Shown: positions 1-7,728 of the stretch, one piece after another | How the letters are laid out: each line of letters begins with the position of its first letter | Numbering within the stretch: position 1 is the stretch's first letter | Assembly: GCA_946414075.1 (NCBI GenBank) | Contig: CAMKNA010000009.1 | Coordinates: 1-64,000, forward strand | DNA: 64,000 bases | Direction of reading: 5' to 3' | Origin: an uncultured Fibrobacter sp. | GTDB lineage: Bacteria; Fibrobacterota; Fibrobacteria; Fibrobacterales; Fibrobacteraceae | The notes under the pieces: generated by a model | Databases searched by the model: none | Told to the model about the DNA's origin: nothing | The model's input: the letters and a program-made list of their open reading frames with translations, nothing else | Translations under genes and position numbers: made by a program

Positions 1-352
1 AGTTCACGTCAAAAGAAAGCACTCCCGTCGAAAGCCCAAGCCGCGATGCCAAATGCGGGGCTGTCGCAGGCTGACGGTAATCAGGAGTTTGGCTTAAAAA
101 GATAAGGGCATCGATTTCTTTCGGATCAACCTTGTTGTCTTCAAACAGCTTCAATGCAGCCTTATAGCACAAATCCGAAGCGCAGACGTCCGGTTCGGCA
201 TATCGCTTTTCTTCTATACCGACAAATTCAATAACCTTCTGCAATTCTTCTGCATTCAGGAATCCGGCTAGATCCCTGTTTTTCATCACCTTCGGGGGAA
301 CGCACGCGGCGATAGCAGAAATACCGATATCTTTATAATCCAGAATAGCCAT
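1..352 (-). CDS. 3-oxoacyl-ACP synthase III-like (FabH family), 5' part only
   Basis: The first 117 residues of a thiolase-fold ketoacyl synthase III are visible; the rest lies beyond the left edge. They begin with MAILDYKDIGISAIAACVPP, followed by the family pattern of a short helix with VGIEEKR, then DALIFLSQTPDY and APHLASRLGL. The window ends just before the expected active-site cysteine (near residue 112-120), so catalysis cannot be confirmed. FabH-type enzymes condense an acyl-CoA with malonyl-ACP. The start lies 3 bases after the stop of the acyl carrier protein gene, so the two are probably co-transcribed. The neighbouring ACP and N-acetyltransferase suggest a dedicated acyl pathway for a secondary product or surface glycan rather than bulk fatty acid synthesis (inference). 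Confidence 0.85.
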   Translation of the reverse strand, partial: MAILDYKDIGISAIAACVPPKVMKNRDLAGFLNAEELQKVIEFVGIEEKRYAEPDVCASDLCYKAALKLFEDNKVDPKEIDALIFLSQTPDYRQPATAPHLASRLGLSTGVLSFDVN

Positions 353-355
353 AAA

Positions 356-598
356 CTAGCCGTTCTTTTCCTTGTTCCGTTGGACAGCGTTGAACAAATC
401 TTGAATGGTTACGGCGTCTCGAATTTCTTCGCTAGGCACAGTGACACCGTAATTTTCTTCCATCATGGCTATTTCCATCAAAGCCGTCATCGAAGACCAC
501 CCGTTCAATTCATGGAACTTGGTTTCTGGAGAAAAAACGGTCTCATTCGGATCCATAAATTGATCAGCAAATTGCGCGACAAATTCCGTAATATCCAT
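356..598 (-). CDS. acyl carrier protein
   Basis: An 80-residue acidic, helical protein of normal ACP length. The likely phosphopantetheine serine is Ser36 in the sequence GWSSMTALMEIAM. Here SSM stands where canonical ACPs have DSL, so the Asp before the modified Ser is replaced. The protein would carry acyl chains as a thioester for the adjacent FabH-like synthase. It starts 8 bases after the stop of the GNAT gene with an AGGTG-type ribosome site, and its stop is 3 bases from the synthase start. This gives the operon order GNAT-ACP-KAS III. The divergent motif and position suggest a specialised ACP, not the housekeeping AcpP. Confidence 0.88.
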   Translation of the reverse strand: MDITEFVAQFADQFMDPNETVFSPETKFHELNGWSSMTALMEIAMMEENYGVTVPSEEIRDAVTIQDLFNAVQRNKEKNG

Positions 599-605
599 AA
601 AACAC

Positions 606-1130
606 CTACTTCAAAAGCTTTGCAAAGCGATTACGCTGTTTCAAGTAATCTTCTTTTGTTAAAATATAGACCATCTTACCCGATTCGGGGCTTGACTCGT
701 CTTTTTTATACCCTAATACGCGGTTAAAATCAATCGCACGCTTGTTGTCGCTCATAATATGGGCAATCATTTTTTCAAGATGCAGTTCGTCAAAGCAGAA
801 ATCGTTCAATGCAAAAATCACGCGAAACGGAATATCCGAATTCAAGAAGGAATCGTCGTATATGAAAATTCCGCCTTCACCCGTTTTGGCACCATAATCA
901 ATATCCTTGACATTGGTCAAGCCGATTTCTTTGCCCTTGTACTCTATGATGAAATAGTAATTCTGGTCGTTATTGATCTTGGCAAACCACTTGGCCTGCA
1001 TTTCAGGGGTGATATAATCCCTAAACTCCATATACTGCGAAATTTTAGGATCATTACGCCAATTGCGGACAAGTTCTATCTTATCCACAGTAAGTCGTTT
1101 GAGTGTGACGCCGTATTTTTCAATAGTCAT
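606..1130 (-). CDS. GNAT N-acetyltransferase (RimJ/PseH-like)
   Basis: A 174-residue protein with a GNAT fold. It has an early NWRNDP segment and later KMIAHIMSDNKRAIDFNRVLGY, typical of RimJ/RimL and PseH-type acetyltransferases that modify an amino group using acetyl-CoA. I chose the ATG at 1128-1130 because the open frame upstream codes an unlikely AT-rich, hydrophobic extension and has no better start. It is the first gene of the minus-strand run GNAT-ACP-FabH. A role in acylating an amino sugar or amino acid of a surface polymer is plausible from its PseH-like look and neighbours, but the substrate is not visible. Confidence 0.75.
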   Translation of the reverse strand: MTIEKYGVTLKRLTVDKIELVRNWRNDPKISQYMEFRDYITPEMQAKWFAKINNDQNYYFIIEYKGKEIGLTNVKDIDYGAKTGEGGIFIYDDSFLNSDIPFRVIFALNDFCFDELHLEKMIAHIMSDNKRAIDFNRVLGYKKDESSPESGKMVYILTKEDYLKQRNRFAKLLK

Positions 1131-1344
1131 ATTTGTTTCTTTTAATAGTTTTTTTCTAAGGACTTCTGTCTGATTGACCTGGTTGAAAGGTGCTTTGTTG
1201 GTACTCTGGGTATAAGATAATATTATGAAAATAGCTTTTTGGGGGTATGAATGAAAAATATCGTAAAAAAGACTGATGTTTGGGTTTAAAGGTGAAAAAA
1301 TGTATATATTAATGCAGTAGATACTTATGTTTTTTTGAGGATAG

Positions 1345-2478
1345 GTGAACATCGAAATAGATTACAAAATAACTTCGGGTGAGACGCAAATTATTAAAGC
1401 TATTGCCATTTTGATGATGCTTGTTCATCACCTGTTCTTGGGTCGTCCTGAATATGGGACAACTATTGTGAATTTGGCCTTGGCTTGTAAAGTTTGCGTT
1501 GCTATGTTTGTTTTTCTTTCGGGTTATGGAATGACTGTAACTTTCCCAAAGGTAACAGAAAGTAGAATAAAAGTGAACCTTTTTTTCCTATGTAAAAGGT
1601 ATGCTAAATTCTTTTTGAATTATTGGTTTGTCTTTTTTATTATGGTTCCGCTGGGTGTTTTTGTATTTGGGCGCCCTTTGGAAGCGGCTTATGTGAATAC
1701 TGAAAATATTTTTGAATCTTTTGAGGCTACTTCTGTGGACAAAGCGAGAATAATAAAGTATTTAATCAGTGATCTCCTTGGACAACAAGGTCTGGATTCT
1801 TATAACATTACTTGGTGGTTTAATGCGATTGTTTTAATGCTTTGGCTCTTTTTCCCCATTTTTTATTGGATGATGAAAACAAAAGTTTTGTCCATTTGCT
1901 TTATTGCGTTTGTATTGATAAATCCGGGGAATGTTTTGAATGTTTTGCATTATGTTGTTGCTTTAGGTTTCCCTACGTATATAGTTCCGTTTGTTATGGG
2001 GATTCTTGTTGCTTTGCGTATAGATGTCATCAATAGATTGTTAAATAAATCTCACCCATATTTCATTTTGGGGCTTTCTACTACAATAAGTGTATTGCTG
2101 TTGTGTTTGCGAGGAGTACTCTCGCCCTACTGGGGATTCAAAGTGGAGCCTTTTGCTTGTGTTTTCTTGGTTTTGTCGACAGTGAGTTTTTGTCGATTGA
2201 CTAAGCTAAAGCTTAGATGGCTTCAGTGTGTTGGAAAGCATTCTATGAATATGTATTTAACACACACTTTTATTTTTAGTTATTTCTTTTCGGGTTTTAT
2301 TTATGGATTTAAGATGCCTATACTCATTTTTCTCGCTCTATTTTTTACATCGTTTCTTTTGTCGGTATGCTTAGAATTTGTAAAGAAGAAGATAGGATTT
2401 TACAAATTACAGAACAAAGTTGTTGATATAATTATCCGAATAGGCGGATTAACCCCCAAGGGCTTGAACCCAAGTTAG
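1345..2478 (+). CDS. membrane acyltransferase, acyltransferase 3 family
   Basis: A 377-residue polytopic membrane protein with about ten hydrophobic segments. The first segment, AIAILMMLVHHLFLGR, carries the His typical of acyltransferase-3 (OafA/NodX-like) proteins. These transfer acetyl or other acyl groups from a cytoplasmic donor to extracellular sugars. The start is a GTG at 1345 with a good GAGG ribosome site at 1337-1340. The coding sequence is strongly AT-rich (a sample line has about one third G+C, against about 62% in the alarmone genes near 12.8 kb), which suggests acquisition by transfer, as is common for O-antigen or exopolysaccharide modification genes. It is divergent from the GNAT/ACP/KAS cluster across a 214-base AT-rich gap that must hold both promoters; I see no other gene there. 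Confidence 0.85.
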   Translation: MNIEIDYKITSGETQIIKAIAILMMLVHHLFLGRPEYGTTIVNLALACKVCVAMFVFLSGYGMTVTFPKVTESRIKVNLFFLCKRYAKFFLNYWFVFFIMVPLGVFVFGRPLEAAYVNTENIFESFEATSVDKARIIKYLISDLLGQQGLDSYNITWWFNAIVLMLWLFFPIFYWMMKTKVLSICFIAFVLINPGNVLNVLHYVVALGFPTYIVPFVMGILVALRIDVINRLLNKSHPYFILGLSTTISVLLLCLRGVLSPYWGFKVEPFACVFLVLSTVSFCRLTKLKLRWLQCVGKHSMNMYLTHTFIFSYFFSGFIYGFKMPILIFLALFFTSFLLSVCLEFVKKKIGFYKLQNKVVDIIIRIGGLTPKGLNPS

Positions 2479-2487
2479 GTAAGATGC

Positions 2488-3249
2488 TTATTCCTTTGAG
2501 TGAATGTTAAGAACAGCCACAGGCACCCAATGAGACTTGTAGGAATTCCTAGTTTCTGCTCCGCATAGCACGGGTCTGTGAGTTCCTTGAATTACAAATC
2601 GAATGTCGGGGTGTTTTTTTGCCAAATTTGCGATTTTTTGCATTGCTTGCTGTATTTTCCCATGGTTTCCTGTAGGCGAGATTTCTGCTGTCCAAGCGAT
2701 AAATGAGGGTGATTGGGTTAATAGGGAATCAATTTTTTGAATAGCGGAGTCAGTATCATTTCTATCAAGGGAAACGATGCAGCTAAAACCCAATGAATGG
2801 ATGTATTCAGAGCGTTTATACAGGGTTGAATCACTTGTTGTAATAAGTACGCTGTTCTCGTACTTGTTTTTAAATTCAACCCTTTCTGCGTGTTGTGTGT
2901 TGTTGGAGAGGCGGCGGTGCAGGGCGAACTGGTGGGGTAAGCTCTCAAGGGGCTTTAGGTCATCTTTTAGTATGGCTTCTTGCGTGGGAACACCCCAGGC
3001 GTTAAGCATAATAAAGACATTGGTGCGGGAACTGTCAAAATAAACATGGCGTAGGGGTACCTTATCCAACAACTGGTATTGGTCCTTGTATAGCTGCGAA
3101 AGGGAATCCTCGTGTACCGAGGGCTGCATATGCCAAGGCTTTCCAAATGGATTGGTTATGTTTATCGACCCGAGAAAATAGACGAAGAGAATGCAGGTGG
3201 TAATCACCCCGAGAAACAAGAATAGATTGACTTTTTGCCACATCTTCAT
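2488..3249 (-). CDS. membrane-anchored protein with degenerate alkaline-phosphatase-like fold (copy 1)
   Basis: A 253-residue protein with one N-terminal membrane anchor (about residues 7-28) and a periplasmic domain. NVFIMLNAWGVP near residue 77 resembles the first strand of alkaline phosphatase/sulfatase enzymes (usually I-x-D-G/S-W-G). RFVIQGTHRP...HWVPVAVLN near the end resembles the SDHG...VP closing strands. The metal-binding Asp of the first motif is Asn here, and the DHG is GTH, so it may be catalytically dead. It is clearly paralogous to the protein at 6976-7728. Its ATG overlaps the upstream stop as ATGA, so translation is probably coupled to the large membrane protein at 3246-4934. 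The function is unknown; the fold assignment is inference from motifs. Confidence 0.6.
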   Translation of the reverse strand: MKMWQKVNLFLFLGVITTCILFVYFLGSINITNPFGKPWHMQPSVHEDSLSQLYKDQYQLLDKVPLRHVYFDSSRTNVFIMLNAWGVPTQEAILKDDLKPLESLPHQFALHRRLSNNTQHAERVEFKNKYENSVLITTSDSTLYKRSEYIHSLGFSCIVSLDRNDTDSAIQKIDSLLTQSPSFIAWTAEISPTGNHGKIQQAMQKIANLAKKHPDIRFVIQGTHRPVLCGAETRNSYKSHWVPVAVLNIHSKE

Positions 3250-4934
3250 AACTTATTCTCTTCTATGCGTGGAGTGGCGGTTGAATGGTATTTCAGCAGC
3301 ATCAGCTTTCCAAAGATCTCTACAGTATCTACCCATAGGGAGTCGTGGTAGTGTTTTTGGTAAAAATCTCGCAAAGATGGCTTGTTGTCGTCTTCTATGG
3401 TGTATACATTGTCATGAATGATGTCCCGAATCGGATTGGTGATGTCTCTCTTTGAAAGTTCGTACTTCATTGCCGGCAGGTAGATGTTCCAATACCCCCA
3501 TGAGAAAATGTTTTGCCAACTTTGGGGTGTGATGGCTTTGTAAGGTGGATTCCTGTAGGTCCCAAGGTCCTTGTATTTCTCGAACGAAAGCAAGAAAACA
3601 TCATTCTTATTTTTTTCTGCGTAGTCCATAAATTCCCGCCATTCTGTAGGCGTATCGGTGTGCTCTATGATGTGCCATTGTTTTTTTAGAGAACTTTGCC
3701 CAGATATGCCAAGGAATGCAAAAAGAATGGACAAAACGATCGGTAGGGTTAAAATAAGTCTGCGCCTTTTGCCTGCTAACCCGGATTCTTCTAGAAAATC
3801 CTTTTGCGTAAAGGGAATAGAACATACGATGGAATAAAGCCAAATCCCTGACACCACATGGTATGCTAGACGGTTCACTAACAATAGGTACCCAATAGAA
3901 AGGGCGATGATTCCCAAGGACAGCCATGGATAGAAATTAGATTCCTTTGATTTTGAAAATAGCAGGAATAGACAGAATAGCACCCAACACCAACCGATAC
4001 CAGATGTCAATGTCCCTGATAGGGCTAAGAAGAACGCCACTATTGTTCTTCCTGGATTAAGGGCGTATCGGTTGTTGTCGGCGATGTCAATAATGGGGCG
4101 TAAGCTGTCGACGGAAAAGACTTCGGTATCATAGAACACCCATTTTTTCAACATCCACAAATCGGCTCCGTTGAAACCCCGTTCTTGTAGTTCGTCAAAG
4201 GTGGATTCCTTGTCGTAGTAAGCTCCGTCTCCAAAGAATGAACGGGGGCCTTGGTAGGCGGCATACTGCTTGTACTCGCCTTGGGTATACAAGTCTCTGT
4301 CAAGGGTGTGAATGGTGTAGATGGCTGTAATACATAGGAAAATAGCTACGAATTCTTTTTTTTGAATATTTTTTTTAAAGAATACGGATATGGCAAGGAA
4401 TACTGCTAGATAAGGCATTCCTAGCAAAAAGCCATCCCACCGCATGATACTCCCTGCAATCAGGAACAGACTGCCGAGAACAAATAATCCTTTTTTTCCT
4501 TGGGCAGAGAAGAAGGTTAGTATCCCTGCAGCCGTATAAATGGTGGCACATTGGGTAAAGCTCAGTTGAAAGTAGAAATCTGGTGTGAGCGCTGCTAGTA
4601 GTAGAGCAGAAAGGGCTAAACCCATCTTGGCTCCCATTCGCTGTATTAAAAAATAAGTAAAGGTTGTGAAGGCTGCAAAAGTTCCGGCAAGTTCAAAAAT
4701 GAAATACCAGCCTACTCTGGGGAAAAGTGCGTAAAACGGCTTCAAAAAATACCCGTAGGCGGCGTTGACAAAGTACATGTGTACATCGTATCCGCCTCCA
4801 TACGCTCCCGTCAGCACACTGGACATAAAGTAGTCGTCCAGCGAGCCATGCCGTACTATGCCAAAGGCAAAGTACAAGGCTAAAAAGAACAGGTTTAGCA
4901 ATAGTGCTAAAAATAGGGGAGAGCGGTGGAGCAT
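3246..4934 (-). CDS. polytopic membrane protein, possible GT-C glycosyltransferase (copy 1)
   Basis: A large multi-spanning membrane protein of about 562 residues with a short soluble tail. After the first hydrophobic segment comes SLDDYFMSSVLTGAYGG, and an acidic pair in this first outer loop is a hallmark of GT-C glycosyltransferases that use lipid-linked sugars. A second conserved block, AAYQGPRSFFGDGAYYDKES, and a C-terminal soluble part are shared with the paralogue at 7706-9397. I use the ATG at 4932-4934, which matches the paralogue in length; a GTG at 4967 overlapping the previous stop is an alternative. It is followed by the coupled phosphatase-like protein. It is probably involved in building or decorating a surface glycan (inference). 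Confidence 0.65.
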   Translation of the reverse strand: MLHRSPLFLALLLNLFFLALYFAFGIVRHGSLDDYFMSSVLTGAYGGGYDVHMYFVNAAYGYFLKPFYALFPRVGWYFIFELAGTFAAFTTFTYFLIQRMGAKMGLALSALLLAALTPDFYFQLSFTQCATIYTAAGILTFFSAQGKKGLFVLGSLFLIAGSIMRWDGFLLGMPYLAVFLAISVFFKKNIQKKEFVAIFLCITAIYTIHTLDRDLYTQGEYKQYAAYQGPRSFFGDGAYYDKESTFDELQERGFNGADLWMLKKWVFYDTEVFSVDSLRPIIDIADNNRYALNPGRTIVAFFLALSGTLTSGIGWCWVLFCLFLLFSKSKESNFYPWLSLGIIALSIGYLLLVNRLAYHVVSGIWLYSIVCSIPFTQKDFLEESGLAGKRRRLILTLPIVLSILFAFLGISGQSSLKKQWHIIEHTDTPTEWREFMDYAEKNKNDVFLLSFEKYKDLGTYRNPPYKAITPQSWQNIFSWGYWNIYLPAMKYELSKRDITNPIRDIIHDNVYTIEDDNKPSLRDFYQKHYHDSLWVDTVEIFGKLMLLKYHSTATPRIEENKL

Positions 4935-4956
4935 AAGAGAAAGGTAGCAAAAAAGG

Positions 4957-6963
4957 TCATTTCTCACATTTGTATAGCCACATATATTTCTGCTTTACAT
5001 TCAAGAACAGGGAATCTTGAAGCGGAAGGGGCATGTTCCTATAATCTGTGGCGAAATGCGTTATTTCTCCTAGTCTGCACAAAAATTGAACTCTGGCAAG
5101 AAGGGTGTCAGGGTTGTCGTAGACATTTGCAATTCTATAGGATAATCCACTTAGATTACTTGTGGTGGTGTCTCCCCAAAGTAGAGCGTTTTGACGGTGT
5201 ATGGCCTCTGAATGATGCTCTTTATAAAATAGTGACCCGATGTGAATTGTCGCATCGGCGTAGGTTCCTGTCAAGAATTTGAACCGGGATTGCAAGGGTG
5301 ATTCGTTGTCTTCTACAAATAGAATCCTGCCGCGATCTTTTATCTGTGGGAAGATTGGACTTTCAAAGAATGTGTCCATTTGTCTTTCATCCAAAATGCA
5401 CACATCACTTCGCGCATCCCAGTTGAATGCATTCCAAATAAATAAACTTGCGACCATAATCAGCAAAGGAGTTTTCAAATGCTCCTGCCGAGTAGTTTTG
5501 CTCACGAAAATAACCCACAGTACCAAAATAAATATAACGACAAGAAAAATGGAGCTTTGTATGCCGGATTCTAAAAATGGTGAAACGGGTAATATTGACA
5601 GGTATTCTGCAAATGTGAAAACGAGGGTAAAGGCGAGTAATGTTTTTCTCAACACCCCCTTTACCGAAGGGAAAAGAAGAAAAAAACAGGTGACTATGGG
5701 AAGAATGGTGAAAAAACCGTTGAGCATTGAAAACCCAAAGGCGATTGCAGGCCAATGTCTATGTTCGGCAAGACAGATAAGGACCAAGGCTCCCAAAATA
5801 ATTTTGCGAAGCGAATGTAAATCTAGCGGTAGGTTCGCAAAGAAAAAGAAACTTTTCATACTCCCGATGCCTTGCTCCAATGATAACTTGATAAAATTGT
5901 CAAGGACTCCCGACAGTACAAGGAAAATAAGGGCGAAGACGAATACTCCGCGAACAAATCTCGGCTTTGACTCAAACCATAAAGAAAGGGGAGTAGGTTT
6001 GTGAAAAAAATCTCGCAGGCATAGGGCGGCTATGGGGAACATTGGAATAAAGCCTATCCATAACACACGATATGGTTGCGCTTGTACCAGCAATTCATGG
6101 CGCGAAATGATGCCTGCATACTGCCAAAAGACACCTGCTAGGGTAAGCCAGAAAAACACAGAAGCAAGCCTAGATACCGCAAGGTTTCTGCAGAATTTCC
6201 ATGCAACCCACCAAAAAACAAGAATCTCAGCGTACACCAAAGCGTCCTTGCCTGTAGGGGTAAAGGGTAGGGTGGTACTGTACCAATCGCTTGGGAAAAA
6301 ATCAAACCGCCCAACATGCAGAAATCCTGTTAAGGGGGCTATCAATACTGCAACGGTAAGGGGTATTCGGAGTTTAGGGTAATGGTACAGGAGCCATAGG
6401 GGAAGTCCCCACCCGCCTATTAGTGGGTGTATGGCGAGGGCGCCTATAAATATCACTAGGGAGATATAGCGATTTTTGGACCATAAAAATGCTAATCCAC
6501 AAAGGACAAGGGCTTGGGCGGCAAACCTGGCTACTAAAAGGAGGTCAAATATCCCGAAATAGTCTCCGCTTCCATACCCTCTGTTTGTGAGCGTTACAAG
6601 GCATGCGATAAAGGCGGGCAATGCCCAGGCTGGGTAACCCCATTGCCTGGTCCAGCGAATGAACAGGGTAATTGCGGAAAGCCCCCATAAAATTTCTATC
6701 AGCAAATATGCGGCAATCCCCCCATGGTTGACACCGAAGATCTTGAAAAAGAATGCTAAAAAAGGGGAAAAAATAGTGAAATTATCCTGGTTTCCAAACA
6801 TGAAGGAAACGTCATTGATAAACCTTTCCGGGTATAAAAAGTGGATTGCCTGTAATAAATAGCGCCCCGCGTCTTCGTAATAGCCGTAGTACCTAAAAAG
6901 GACAAAGAAAAAGGCCAGACCCGCTGTATAGACAAACCATTTTTTTTCAAGCAACGGAAACAT
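4957..6963 (-). CDS. large polytopic membrane protein, unknown function
   Basis: A 668-residue protein with roughly 14 or more hydrophobic segments and a C-terminal soluble region of about 130 residues containing VCILDERQMDTFFESPIF. An early loop has YYEDAGRYLLQAIHFLYP, again with acidic residues soon after the first membrane span, as in GT-C enzymes, but it is not obviously related to the two paralogues on either side. It lies between two copies of a repeated gene pair and closely follows the phosphatase-like gene at 6976 (12-base gap), so it belongs to the same transcript. No specific family is recognised; membrane glycosyltransferase or polymer transporter are the reasonable guesses. Confidence 0.6.
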   Translation of the reverse strand: MFPLLEKKWFVYTAGLAFFFVLFRYYGYYEDAGRYLLQAIHFLYPERFINDVSFMFGNQDNFTIFSPFLAFFFKIFGVNHGGIAAYLLIEILWGLSAITLFIRWTRQWGYPAWALPAFIACLVTLTNRGYGSGDYFGIFDLLLVARFAAQALVLCGLAFLWSKNRYISLVIFIGALAIHPLIGGWGLPLWLLYHYPKLRIPLTVAVLIAPLTGFLHVGRFDFFPSDWYSTTLPFTPTGKDALVYAEILVFWWVAWKFCRNLAVSRLASVFFWLTLAGVFWQYAGIISRHELLVQAQPYRVLWIGFIPMFPIAALCLRDFFHKPTPLSLWFESKPRFVRGVFVFALIFLVLSGVLDNFIKLSLEQGIGSMKSFFFFANLPLDLHSLRKIILGALVLICLAEHRHWPAIAFGFSMLNGFFTILPIVTCFFLLFPSVKGVLRKTLLAFTLVFTFAEYLSILPVSPFLESGIQSSIFLVVIFILVLWVIFVSKTTRQEHLKTPLLIMVASLFIWNAFNWDARSDVCILDERQMDTFFESPIFPQIKDRGRILFVEDNESPLQSRFKFLTGTYADATIHIGSLFYKEHHSEAIHRQNALLWGDTTTSNLSGLSYRIANVYDNPDTLLARVQFLCRLGEITHFATDYRNMPLPLQDSLFLNVKQKYMWLYKCEK

Positions 6964-6975
6964 AAATTGTCTAAC

Positions 6976-7728
6976 CTATCTTTCTCCATTCACGAACACC
7001 GCAGGTACCCAAGGTGCTAAATATTTCCGCCGTGTTTCTGGGGGGCCAAGAATGGGTCTATGTGTCCCCTGGATGATAAACTGGTAATCAGGGTGTTTTT
7101 TAGCGATTTCTGCAAGTTCCCGCAAGCACAAGTGTAGGGAATCCTTATTCCCTTCGCGAGTTTGAGATGTCGTCCATGCAATCTTATTCCAGGAATGCTC
7201 TAGGATTAGAGAATCCAGAACAGAAATCATTTTCCCATCTCCGCAATTTACGCAGCATTCGATACGCGCAAAATATCGCTTGAGCGACCCCTGTTTTTTC
7301 TCACAAGTGGACGAGTCACCGCCAAAAATAAATATTCCATCCGAAAAGCCTTTAGACAATTCTTTTTTTTCTGCAAGAGCAGTGATGTCAAACATCCTTT
7401 TGTGAATAGCATATTGGGTTGCGTTATCAACAAAAAAATCAAAATCCATAGAGAGAGCACTTTCATCATAGGGAACACCCCAACCATCTATCATGATAGT
7501 GACCGTGGGTTTTGCAGAGTCTGTCAAAAGAGCGAGAAGAGGGCCCTCTTCTATGATGTTGTAGTGTTCCTTGTAAAAGTCAGAAAGGGAATCTGCTCCA
7601 AAAGGTAACAACTGCCAAGGTCTCTGTGCGTTTGAAAGGAACCGATCCATGAACAACATCGGCAAGGCGACTAGAAAAGCAAGAAGCAGGGAGAACAGCA
7701 ATAGATTAATCTTTTTCGCTTTCATCAT
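6976..7728 (-). CDS. membrane-anchored protein with degenerate alkaline-phosphatase-like fold (copy 2)
   Basis: A 250-residue protein with an N-terminal anchor (about residues 7-27), paralogous over its whole length to the protein at 2488-3249. This copy keeps TVTIMIDGWGVP, including an Asp at the position expected for a metal ligand, while the C-terminal motif is again FIIQGTHRP...APWVPAVFVN rather than SDHG. A strong GGAGG ribosome site lies just before two consecutive ATG codons (7726-7728 and 7723-7725); the second has the better spacing. It overlaps the end of the upstream membrane gene by 23 bases. The pair of copies differ at the Asp/Asn position, which may separate an active from an inactive member (inference). 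Confidence 0.62.
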   Translation of the reverse strand: MMKAKKINLLLFSLLLAFLVALPMLFMDRFLSNAQRPWQLLPFGADSLSDFYKEHYNIIEEGPLLALLTDSAKPTVTIMIDGWGVPYDESALSMDFDFFVDNATQYAIHKRMFDITALAEKKELSKGFSDGIFIFGGDSSTCEKKQGSLKRYFARIECCVNCGDGKMISVLDSLILEHSWNKIAWTTSQTREGNKDSLHLCLRELAEIAKKHPDYQFIIQGTHRPILGPPETRRKYLAPWVPAVFVNGER

